Shown one piece after another: positions 7,976 to 14,832 of a stretch of DNA of 22,061 nt. Source of the DNA: an uncultured Treponema sp. (GTDB lineage Bacteria; Spirochaetota; Spirochaetia; Treponematales; Treponemataceae). The notes beneath the pieces were generated by a model. It was not told the DNA's origin, made no database searches, and saw only the letters and a list, made by a program, of their open reading frames with translations. Within the stretch, counting starts at the first letter, position 1, and each line of letters starts with the position of its first letter. A program made the translations under genes and the position numbers. The DNA is taken from the NCBI GenBank assembly GCA_937901865.1, contig CALDID010000047.1:1-22061 (forward strand), given 5' to 3'.

Positions 7976-8530
7976 ATGGAAGAACCAGCTATCAAAGAAC
8001 TTCGTTCTGATGACAATGACCCATTGTTTGATAAAACAAACATGCTCTATAAAGAGTTTCCATCAGATTTCCGTCAGATTCGTTATTTTACCTTGTTGAT
8101 TGTTCAATCAGCACCTGTTGAAATTAAGGAAATCAACCTCCTTGAGCAGCAGATTAGTGAAGTCATCAAGAATGCTGTGAAGCATGGTAATAACTGCGAT
8201 GTAAACAAAAAAGTACACGTTTGGTATTCATTCAGCGCAACTCACGCCCATATTATTGTAGAAGACGAGGGAGAAGGTTTTAAAGACCTTGAGAAGTGGA
8301 ACGAGTTCAACAAAAAGCGACTTGAATGTTTGCATACTTCAGACTTTGAAGAATTAACGAACTATGTTTCTTTCCGCACTATGAAAAGCGACGAACAGGA
8401 CGGAGGCAATGCTTTGTTTGCTGCGCTTGAATATTGGAATGGCGGATTCGTTTACAACGGGAAGAAGAACGGAGTCGCTATGTTGAAAAGATTTCAGCAA
8501 AAGCGACATGGCGTTACTGTAGAGGATTAG
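7976..8530 (+). CDS. HATPase anti-sigma factor / serine kinase (RsbW-like)
   Basis: This 184-residue protein has a GHKL ATPase fold. The N-box is at 62-72 (EVIKNAVKHGN), the G1 box at 97-102 (DEGEGF), and the region where RsbW has its G2 lid reads DGGNALFAALEYWNG (142-156), which is divergent. It should bind ATP, phosphorylate the STAS serine and sequester a partner; in Bacillus that partner is a sigma factor, but none is encoded here and the real target is unknown. Third gene of the operon, followed by a strong hairpin terminator. The start at 7976 rests on AAGGAG at 7961-7966. Confidence 0.9.
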   Translation: MEEPAIKELRSDDNDPLFDKTNMLYKEFPSDFRQIRYFTLLIVQSAPVEIKEINLLEQQISEVIKNAVKHGNNCDVNKKVHVWYSFSATHAHIIVEDEGEGFKDLEKWNEFNKKRLECLHTSDFEELTNYVSFRTMKSDEQDGGNALFAALEYWNGGFVYNGKKNGVAMLKRFQQKRHGVTVED

Positions 8531-8563
8531 GAACTCCTACATTTTATATTTTCTTGCTTGCTT

Positions 8564-8600
8564 AAAAACCAATTACGCTGTGTAATTGGTTTTTATTTTT
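8564..8600. terminator. Bidirectional intrinsic terminator
   Basis: A perfect 13-bp stem, AAAAACCAATTAC (8564-8576) with GTAATTGGTTTTT (8582-8594), has a 5-nt loop and a following T-run. The A-tract on the other side makes it usable for the convergent minus-strand lipoprotein gene as well. Confidence 0.9.
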
Positions 8601-8608
8601 ATCACTTC

Positions 8609-9682
8609 TTACGAATGTCCGACCTTAATATTTTCAATATCTTCTAGCACATAATGATATGGTATTTGCCATAGCTTCTTTGAAGAAAGATGTTGCTTAA
8701 ACGATTTTAGAGCATCTGAGCTATCATAAACACAATTTTCATCGCGAATTTCAGGAGTACATTTGTTTTGATAAATTCGAGAAAATGTTCCTGCATAGCT
8801 TGTCGCTGATACATCGAAATAGCAAAGAATAGGATTATCATCGCAATAAAAAGAACAATTTTCTATCATATATTGACTAGCAGTGCCAGGTGCAAGCATA
8901 AAGCGAGCTTTATCATCTTCTAAGTAATTAAAAGAACTATTATAAAGATGAATCATAGCAGCTTTTGACTGAAAAGAAGCATTGCCTAAAAAAGAACAAT
9001 GGTGAATCTGTACTTGACATTCAGAAGCAATTATATTTCTATCCCCTATCAATACAAGAGGGGTCTGCACTTCATCTTCTCCAATGAACTCACAATATGA
9101 GATTTCGATTCCCAAGCCTTTCAAGATATAAAGCATTGATTGAGTTCCATTTTCATCGCCTGAAAAGGTACAATATGAAATATTCACGCTTTTACAATCA
9201 TTAAAAAAAGTTACAGGACAACCCCAAAAAGTAATAGATTTTAGCTTTACATTCTCTACGCTATCACCTCGTACAGTCCCATTATATAGCACAGCACTAT
9301 CATCACCAGTAATAACAACACCACTTGCAATATATAAAATATTTTCGTCTAAATCTATAGGACATTCGATTACTATATTATTATTCTCTTTATCGATTTC
9401 GTTAATAAGTTGCTCTAAAGTAGATATGCGGATTGATTTTATTGTCTTTGCGGTATCACTTTTTTTTTCTATTTTCTTCTCTGCAATCTTCACTTCTTCT
9501 TTATGCACTTCACTCGACGCTATTATGCTTTTTTCTTCTGATTTTGTTGTAACAGAAATGGCTTCAGAGTCATCTGAAACAGGGAAATCTGAAACAACAG
9601 ACGATGTGGTATTACAGCCAACGACTTGAAGCGAATAAACAAAGAAAACAACTACAGAAAAAATGTATGCAATATTTTTCAT
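8609..9682 (-). CDS. Lipoprotein with pectate-lyase-like beta-helix
   Basis: A 357-residue protein with a lipoprotein signal ending in VVGC (Cys23). Residues 24-85 are a polar, Lys/Glu/Ser-rich spacer and 86-357 a right-handed beta-helix. The helix follows the order of polysaccharide lyase family 1: LVLIGD (209-214), VQIHHCSF (224-231), MIHLYNSSF (243-251), YMIENCSF (271-278) and a C-terminal PYHYVLE (341-347) that resembles PL1 PYxYxL. The usual RxPxxR catalytic/binding segment before the HxYNN strand is replaced by a stretch around residues 235-240 with only Lys240, so lyase activity is doubtful. It may be a pectin- or glycan-binding relative. It ends against the shared terminator and lies downstream of the SPOR gene after a weak hairpin. 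No strong RBS is seen. Confidence 0.85.
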   Translation of the reverse strand: MKNIAYIFSVVVFFVYSLQVVGCNTTSSVVSDFPVSDDSEAISVTTKSEEKSIIASSEVHKEEVKIAEKKIEKKSDTAKTIKSIRISTLEQLINEIDKENNNIVIECPIDLDENILYIASGVVITGDDSAVLYNGTVRGDSVENVKLKSITFWGCPVTFFNDCKSVNISYCTFSGDENGTQSMLYILKGLGIEISYCEFIGEDEVQTPLVLIGDRNIIASECQVQIHHCSFLGNASFQSKAAMIHLYNSSFNYLEDDKARFMLAPGTASQYMIENCSFYCDDNPILCYFDVSATSYAGTFSRIYQNKCTPEIRDENCVYDSSDALKSFKQHLSSKKLWQIPYHYVLEDIENIKVGHS

Positions 9683-9700
9683 ATAGAAAACTAAAAGAAC

Positions 9701-9734
9701 TTTGTCATTACCAGCTATACCGATAATGACAAAA
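9701..9734. repeat. REP-like hairpin with TGTCATTA core
   Basis: A 10-bp perfect inverted repeat, TTTGTCATTA (9701-9710) and TAATGACAAA (9724-9733), has a 13-nt loop. On the minus strand it contains the 13-mer TTGTCATTATCGG, which also occurs at 11983-11995 in the inverted-repeat element, suggesting a dispersed repeat family. Confidence 0.6.
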
Positions 9735-9742
9735 TCGATTCT

Positions 9743-9767
9743 AAAAAAGCCTCAGCTAAACGCTTTT
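9743..9767 (-). terminator. Weak intrinsic terminator after SPOR gene
   Basis: On the minus strand AAAAGC and GCTTTT (9762-9767 and 9745-9750) form a 6-bp stem with an 11-nt loop, followed by T residues. It lies 7 nt after the stop of the SPOR gene. The short stem makes partial read-through into the lipoprotein gene likely. Confidence 0.45.
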
Positions 9768-9773
9768 CACTGC

Positions 9774-11333
9774 CTATTTTATCTTACGGATATAAGCATC
9801 TCTATAACCACGAGATTTAAATCGCTCCAAAACAGTGCCGTATTCATCAACTCCAAGCGGACCGATGAGTATCTGATACGAATTCTTTTTTACAGAAGAA
9901 GGCACAACCTCTATAGGATACTTGTTGCCGTATGTTTTCACAATTCCCTTAATATTTTCTTTATCTGAAAGAGAAGCTATCTGCACATAATTACCAGCTT
10001 TTAATTTATCAACATCTGGCACAATATAATCATCAAAGCCTGTAACATCTTTTGCCTTAGAAGCAGACTTTTTCGGCTCATCTGCGCTCGCAATTTTATC
10101 GGCTTTCTTTGCCTCGTCTGCCTTTTCTCTGTCCGCGTTATCGCTTGCCACAGCAACCGCTTTTGCTTTCTCTGCTTCTTCCTTAGCTCTTTCAACCTCT
10201 GCCGCAGCTTTTGCTTCATCTTCGGCTTTCTTTCGCTCTAAATATGCTTGAGAAACAGCCTTTCTTTCCTCTTCGGCTTTTTTGGTAGCTTCAGCCGAAT
10301 TTTTATCCTCTTCTGTCGGAGGATTTACAGCAGCAGGTTTAAGCACAATCGCGCCAGTTCCATACTCTACAGGTGGCAACTCTTCATTAGCCACAGCTTC
10401 AGAGTTTGCAATCTTTTTAGTATTATTCTCTAATGCAGGAGCACTTGCATCTACAACTTCAGTTTTCGGCGAAGAAGACTTTTCCTCCTCCAGCTTTGGA
10501 GCAGCCTCATTTACCGCCTCTGATTTTGCAGCCTTCTTTCGTGCCAATGACGGCGCAGTTTCGTCAACCTCTTCTACAGGCGCAGCATTTTTATCTTGCG
10601 CACCGCTATCACCAGTAATACCCTCAATATCATCAAGGCTCTTTGCCTCTAACTTCGATTCATCTCCATACTCATTAGGCGGTAAATCTTCATTAACAGC
10701 CTCTTCTTTTGCAGACCTCTCCTTTGTCGAAGCAATCTTCTCATCTTCTGTAGCAATAGCTTCTTCAACTTCTATCTCGTCTGATTTAGCTTCGCTCTCC
10801 TCAACACTTTCAGTATCGCTATCTGAGTCATTTCTGTTGTTCGGGATTTCTACAACAGGCACAAACACTTCTTCAGACGTTTCCTTACCTTTAGCAGAAG
10901 CAACTCTCTCTATTTTTGGCTCTACGATTGCACTTGTATCATCAATAATAGCCATTGCATCCGTATCATCACCAAACGTGTCTCCATCATCTCCAAGCTT
11001 TGTAACCGTTACTTGAGTATTAGAACCTTTCTTTATCTCAAGACTATCTGCAGCACTTTTAGAAAGACGAATTGCAAAGCCTTCTGAAGAGTCTATAGTA
11101 CCTAAAACAAGGAGAGTTACAGATTTCCCAGTAATTGGATTTACAACTTTTATGCTATCCCCTGGCATACAGCCAACAGCCTTAGCAAACAAACCTTTAG
11201 GGAATTCGTTTTCTTCTGCAACATCAGCACGTCCGCCTATAGAAGGTTTTGCCGCAGCTGCAAAAAGGCTTGTTCCGAGCAAAAGAAACGGGATTGATAC
11301 GACAACCTTCCTCATCATCTTACTAAATTTCAT
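9774..11333 (-). CDS. Exported DPBB + SPOR-domain envelope protein
   Basis: A 519-residue protein with a signal peptide (about 1-27, core VVSIPFLLLGTSLFAAAA). Residues about 36-112 resemble the double-psi beta-barrel of RlpA (GDSIKVVNPITGKSVTLLVLG, then AIRLSKSAADSL), but the RlpA-type catalytic Asp segment (N/DRGPF) is absent. Residues 113-440 form a long acidic, low-complexity and partly Ala/Glu/Lys-helical linker with repeated motifs such as NEDLPPNEYG and NEELPPVEYG. Residues 446-518 are a SPOR domain (YVQIASLSDKENIKGIV, YQILIGPLG, FKSRGYRDAYI), which binds denuded septal peptidoglycan. A role at the division site or cell wall is likely; lytic activity is not. GAGGT precedes the ATG, and the gene starts 4 nt after the stop of the small exported protein, so they form an operon. 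Confidence 0.9.
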   Translation of the reverse strand: MKFSKMMRKVVVSIPFLLLGTSLFAAAAKPSIGGRADVAEENEFPKGLFAKAVGCMPGDSIKVVNPITGKSVTLLVLGTIDSSEGFAIRLSKSAADSLEIKKGSNTQVTVTKLGDDGDTFGDDTDAMAIIDDTSAIVEPKIERVASAKGKETSEEVFVPVVEIPNNRNDSDSDTESVEESEAKSDEIEVEEAIATEDEKIASTKERSAKEEAVNEDLPPNEYGDESKLEAKSLDDIEGITGDSGAQDKNAAPVEEVDETAPSLARKKAAKSEAVNEAAPKLEEEKSSSPKTEVVDASAPALENNTKKIANSEAVANEELPPVEYGTGAIVLKPAAVNPPTEEDKNSAEATKKAEEERKAVSQAYLERKKAEDEAKAAAEVERAKEEAEKAKAVAVASDNADREKADEAKKADKIASADEPKKSASKAKDVTGFDDYIVPDVDKLKAGNYVQIASLSDKENIKGIVKTYGNKYPIEVVPSSVKKNSYQILIGPLGVDEYGTVLERFKSRGYRDAYIRKIK

Positions 11334-11337
11334 CTTC

Positions 11338-11871
11338 TTACCTCGCTTTTATTTCTCTAAAGATTCTAGCAGCAACCTCTGACGCAAAATCCACTACCCT
11401 CTTTTCCGCATCTTCATTCTTTTTTGCATTTGCCGCACTCGCTTTTACCTTACCGCTTCCGTGGTCAATCTCTTCATTGGTGCGCACGTCAACCGTTTTC
11501 CACGATATTTTGCTAATATTCGACAATGCCACTGCGTCAGGATTCTTAGAATCATCAATATCTAAATCCACATATACCGTAACGAAATACCGTATAGAGC
11601 CATAATAGGCATCGTCAGAACCTTTATAAAAAATATTCTCATCTTCATTTGCATCAAATTGAGAAACCGCAATCGGCGAATTTGAAACAATACAGCCATT
11701 TTCAAAAAAGAAATCCAATAGGGAATTCTCAATTGCGCGTGTCGTTTCAAAAATCTTTGACTCACCTTTTGAATGTTGGACAACTTGAATAGACAAAGCT
11801 GACGCAAAGCAACAAGCCGCACTTGCAATCAATAATGTAGCAGCAGCAACGCATCGGCGGATAAAATTCAT
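11338..11871 (-). CDS. Small exported protein, unknown function
   Basis: No family recognised. The 177-residue product has a clear signal peptide (basic MNFIRRC, hydrophobic core to about residue 23) with a likely signal peptidase I cut at ASA|LS near residue 26. The two cysteines in the core do not sit in a good lipobox. The mature part alternates beta-like strands (IRYFVTVYVDLDID) with a C-terminal amphipathic, Ala/Lys-rich helix (VVDFASEVAARIFREIKAR). AAGGAA lies 8 nt before the ATG. It is the first gene of an operon with the SPOR protein, suggesting an envelope or septum-related role, but that is inference from position only. Confidence 0.85.
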   Translation of the reverse strand: MNFIRRCVAAATLLIASAACCFASALSIQVVQHSKGESKIFETTRAIENSLLDFFFENGCIVSNSPIAVSQFDANEDENIFYKGSDDAYYGSIRYFVTVYVDLDIDDSKNPDAVALSNISKISWKTVDVRTNEEIDHGSGKVKASAANAKKNEDAEKRVVDFASEVAARIFREIKAR

Positions 11872-11885
11872 ATTTCTTATTCCTT

Positions 11886-11904
11886 GATTACAAAATTCGT
11901 AATC
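11886..11904 (-). promoter_or_regulatory. Dyad in 5' leader of small exported-protein gene
   Basis: GATTAC (11886-11891) and GTAATC (11899-11904) form a perfect 6-bp dyad with a 7-nt centre, directly upstream of the AAGGAA ribosome site. It could be an operator or a small leader hairpin. No convincing -35/-10 pair was found upstream of it. Confidence 0.35.
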
Positions 11905-11966
11905 TCTTTTATAATCGGTAAAACAAGCTCATTTATTCACAAATTCTTAAAAGTAAAATCCTATAA

Positions 11967-12123
11967 TAGACCTGTTCGATAATTGTCATTATCGGGTTCG
12001 ACCCGATAATCTGAGGCACAGCCTCTTTCTCAAAACGCCTATATTGCTATAGATTGCCGTATCGAGTACGGCAATGACATAAAGCCGAGTACGGAACTGA
12101 CATACTGTTTCCGAACAGGTCTA
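11967..12123. mobile_element. 157-bp MITE/REP-like element with 12-bp inverted ends
   Basis: The ends are perfect inverted repeats, TAGACCTGTTCG (11967-11978) and CGAACAGGTCTA (12112-12123). Reading the outer TA as target duplication gives 10-bp ends flanked by TA, as in Tc1/mariner-IS630-type MITEs. Inside are three hairpins: ATTATCGGGT/ACCCGATAAT (11988-12010), GAGGC/GCCTC (12013-12025) and ATTGCCGTA/TACGGCAAT (12053-12075). No ORF is present. It fills most of the gap between the terminator of the beta-helix gene and the start of the exported-protein gene. It could equally be a REP-type palindromic unit. Confidence 0.55.
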
Positions 12124-12130
12124 ATGAATA

Positions 12131-12174
12131 AAAAAGGACAGAGGTAAGTTTGTATAAAACTCCTCTGCCCTTTT
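12131..12174 (-). terminator. Intrinsic terminator of beta-helix gene
   Basis: Read on the minus strand, GGGCAGAGG pairs with CCTCTGTCC (one G-U pair in RNA) across a 17-nt loop, followed by a run of six T. It lies about 56 nt after the stop at 12230. Confidence 0.8.
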
Positions 12175-12229
12175 CGCTTCACACGCTTTTTATTTTTTTT
12201 CTTGCATTATATTTCTTGCATTACTTTAG

Positions 12230-14500
12230 CTACAATGTACCGTCGCTCGCGATAGTATACGTTTCGTCCGAAAGTTTGAACTTCGTGTACTCATCTTCAA
12301 GCGTTGTTGTCGCAGAAGACGAACGTCCGTGGTCGTTGTCATAATACAAAATATTGAGTCCCTCTGTGTAGGAATACGGAGTTATCACTGCTACATAACC
12401 TTCATTATTCACTTCATGATTCTTTAAATCTTTTCTGATTCGTACATGCGCAGAAGTAGAGCGTAAATAGACATCATTATCAGTCTTCACATAAGCACTA
12501 CCTTCAATTGAGAAAGACCCCTTATCATAAATCTGACAATAGATACCTTTTCCTGTCGTTGCAGTATTTGAGCAAATTGAAGATGTGCCAGACATACCAA
12601 AAGTAGCTTGGTCGATAAATACGCCCCCACCTAATTTAGCAGAATTACCAGAAATTCTTGCGCTTCCATTCATATTAGTGTTTTGTGTGTAGGCTATAAA
12701 CAAGCCACCGCCTTTGTTAGTAGCTTTATTGCCAGAGATTTCACCTTTATAAAACGTAAGAATACTGCCGTTATAGATGCCCCCTCCATTATCTGTAGCT
12801 GTGTTATTAGAAATAGTACCACCGCGAAGTGCGAGAGAACCATTGCCAGCTATTTTAACGCCTCCGCCGTTTTTACCGCTATTCCCACTTATTTCACCGC
12901 CTGTCATAACAAAAGAATTGTCGCAATTGACACCACCACCATCATTGGTTGCAGTATTTTCGCTAATTTCTCCTCCAGTCATCGTAAACAATCCTGCAAA
13001 GGCAACGCCACCACCAGAGTTTACAGATGTATTGTTCTTTATTACACCGCCATTCATCACAAATTCCGCTGACGAATTGACACGAACTCCGCCACCACTT
13101 TCTGTACTTTCAGTCATTTTATTACTAGAAATTGTGCCTCCCTCAAGTATGAACTTAGTAACGCAAACTCCACCACCTGAACCGTTCGCTGTATTATCAG
13201 AAACAGTTCCGCCGTACATAGTAAACGTACCGCCATATACACCACCACCATCATTGGTTGCAGTGTTATTGCTGATACTGCCGCTCGTCATCGTCATTGT
13301 ACCGAAATTTCTTAAACCACCACCATAGCCATTGCTTGCAGTTGTAGTGTTGTACGAAATTTCACCTCCTGCAATAGTAAGCATTCCATAGTTGCACACA
13401 CCACCCGCAAAGCCTGCAGTATTTTCACTAATTAATGCACCAATTCCAAGAGTAACATTCGCTAAACTTTCAATATACATTCCACCGCCACGAATCTGTG
13501 TTTCAACCTCCTTGCCTGTGCCGCCTGTGATTTTTAGGTTTTCGATTGTTACAGGTGTCGTCGTCGAAATCGTTAAGACGCTATCCGCTTCTCCTGTCGC
13601 AAGAGTTAGAATATCGGTATATCCGTTTGTGTTTTCGTGCGCGCCTTTAATCGTGAGAGACGCACCAGTGAGATTTTCGATAGAAGCCGCGCCCGAAACA
13701 GTACCGTCAATCAAAATAACGTAGCTATTTGCGCTTTTTGCAACTGCATTTATCGCACTCACCGCTGCCCCGATAGTCTTGTAATCGCGAGAAGAGCCTA
13801 CATAATACTCTAATGTTTCTGCGCCACTCACCTCTTCCGCCGTCTGCTCTTCTGTTTCTGTCGTAACGGTCAAAGTATCAGAGCTATCAGAAGTGTTCGT
13901 AAGTTTTGTTTCAGAGCCGTCATCGCTCAATGTTCCCGAATATGTCTTTTCTGTATCGCCATCTGTAACAACACCCGTAATCGAGCCGTCAGCATAAATC
14001 GTAATCTTCATATTATCAGCTGAAATATTGACAATGCCATACTCTTCGCTGCCGACAGTAACTGTTTCTCCGCTTTCAGTCTTGGTTGTTACGACACCGC
14101 CTATAACAGTATATACTTTGCTGTTGATAGTGTATATCTTCGCTTCCTGCGTCCAAATTGCGAACAGTGTCAAATCAGATGAAAGCGTTACACTTGCACC
14201 GTCATTGTATGCTGTTCCGCTATCGTCTGCCACCGTGTTCCAATGCGCAAACGTGTAATTATCACGGGTTAAGCCGAGCGCAGAGACCGTTTTAAGCACT
14301 GTCGATTTTCCCGATTCAACAGATTGAGGCGCAATCGTAAGTGAAAACGAACCTCCGTTTCCGTCGAATGTAACAGAGTAATATGTTGCAGCAGGTGTTT
14401 CATCATCATCGTCGTCATCATCACTAAAAAATTGACACGACGGCAAATACATCAATGCCACAAAAGCCAGCATTACAGCTAAAAATCGCTTTTTCTTCAT
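12230..14500 (-). CDS. Large surface lipoprotein, InlB repeat + beta-helix
   Basis: A 756-residue protein with a lipoprotein signal ending LPSC (Cys22), followed by a run of seven Asp. Residues 41-117 are one InlB/Listeria-Bacteroides B-repeat (VTFDGNGG ... NYTFAHWNT ... SDLTLFAIW). Residues about 118-225 are Thr/Ser/Glu-rich beta strands. From about 225 to 700 it is a right-handed beta-helix of roughly twenty-residue rungs with the pattern GGxIxxNTAxxxGGGV, like chlamydial Pmp and other polymorphic surface proteins. This architecture is typical of exposed adhesin-like lipoproteins; the ligand is unknown. AGGAGGG lies 6 nt before the ATG. It stands alone with its own terminator, and a 14-bp AT hairpin sits 30 nt upstream of its start. 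Confidence 0.92.
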   Translation of the reverse strand: MKKKRFLAVMLAFVALMYLPSCQFFSDDDDDDDETPAATYYSVTFDGNGGSFSLTIAPQSVESGKSTVLKTVSALGLTRDNYTFAHWNTVADDSGTAYNDGASVTLSSDLTLFAIWTQEAKIYTINSKVYTVIGGVVTTKTESGETVTVGSEEYGIVNISADNMKITIYADGSITGVVTDGDTEKTYSGTLSDDGSETKLTNTSDSSDTLTVTTETEEQTAEEVSGAETLEYYVGSSRDYKTIGAAVSAINAVAKSANSYVILIDGTVSGAASIENLTGASLTIKGAHENTNGYTDILTLATGEADSVLTISTTTPVTIENLKITGGTGKEVETQIRGGGMYIESLANVTLGIGALISENTAGFAGGVCNYGMLTIAGGEISYNTTTASNGYGGGLRNFGTMTMTSGSISNNTATNDGGGVYGGTFTMYGGTVSDNTANGSGGGVCVTKFILEGGTISSNKMTESTESGGGVRVNSSAEFVMNGGVIKNNTSVNSGGGVAFAGLFTMTGGEISENTATNDGGGVNCDNSFVMTGGEISGNSGKNGGGVKIAGNGSLALRGGTISNNTATDNGGGIYNGSILTFYKGEISGNKATNKGGGLFIAYTQNTNMNGSARISGNSAKLGGGVFIDQATFGMSGTSSICSNTATTGKGIYCQIYDKGSFSIEGSAYVKTDNDVYLRSTSAHVRIRKDLKNHEVNNEGYVAVITPYSYTEGLNILYYDNDHGRSSSATTTLEDEYTKFKLSDETYTIASDGTL
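12600..13480 (-). repeat. Beta-helix rung repeats (DNA and protein)
   Basis: About a dozen degenerate 60-75-bp coding repeats encode GGxIxxNTAxxxGGGV rungs. Some are nearly identical in DNA: the segment ACCACCACCATCATTGG, followed by TTGCAGT, occurs at about 12944 and again at about 13243. Such identity allows recombination that would change the number of rungs. Confidence 0.75.
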
Positions 14501-14530
14501 AAAATGCCCTCCTAGGTAAAAGCTACTTAC

Positions 14531-14568
14531 TATTTTAATATTGTAAAAAAAAAAACAATATTAAAATA
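14531..14568 (-). promoter_or_regulatory. AT-only hairpin upstream of surface lipoprotein gene
   Basis: A perfect 14-bp inverted repeat, TATTTTAATATTGT (14531-14544) and ACAATATTAAAATA (14555-14568), has a 10-base all-A loop (all T on the lipoprotein strand). It lies 30 nt upstream of the lipoprotein start codon. A leader or operator role is inference. The mononucleotide run could also vary in length. No clean -35/-10 pair was identified here. Confidence 0.6.
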
Positions 14569-14642
14569 TATTTTTCTTTGCTTTTTATTTCTTTCTGCGT
14601 TATTTAAATTTTTATCCTCCCAACTGAATCGGAATAAGTATG

Positions 14643-14799
14643 CCCACGGCCGTGGGAGTTTTTTTTCCACGACCGTGGGCAAGATATATTTACGGCCGTA
14701 AGTGTGTTTTATGTACGGTCGTGCGCAAAACTATTTACGGTCGTAGGCAAGGCATACTTACGGTCGTGGAAAAAAATATTTACGGTCGTGGGAATTCCC
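14643..14799. repeat. Seven-copy phased ACGGYCGT array upstream of rnz
   Basis: Seven 8-bp palindromic or near-palindromic cores start at 14646, 14669, 14692, 14715, 14737, 14760 and 14782, that is every 22-23 bp. Copies 1 and 3 are ACGGCCGT, copy 2 is ACGACCGT (reverse of the others) and copies 4-7 are ACGGTCGT, mostly as TTTACGGTCGTrGG. Copies 1 and 2 also form a 14-bp inverted repeat with one mismatch around a T-run, and copy 7 abuts GGGAATTCCC (14790-14799). The array ends 33 nt before the rnz start. An iteron-like or multi-operator function is inferred from the regular pitch. Confidence 0.85.
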
Positions 14800-14832
14800 A
14801 AAAAGACAAAATTAGTATATAGTTACAAGCCT

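Noticed and set aside
10282..11016. 244-codon plus-strand frame rich in Ser/Ala
   Set aside because: It is antisense to the low-complexity linker of the SPOR protein, with no RBS or domain.
12777..13328. 183-codon plus-strand frame rich in Pro
   Set aside because: It is antisense to the GGG-rich beta-helix rungs; Gly codons read as Pro on the other strand.
14640..14822. Small plus-strand frame with repeated YGR peptides, and the 43-residue N-terminal extension of rnz
   Set aside because: Both are readings through the ACGGYCGT array. RNase Z aligns from its normal N-terminus at 14833.
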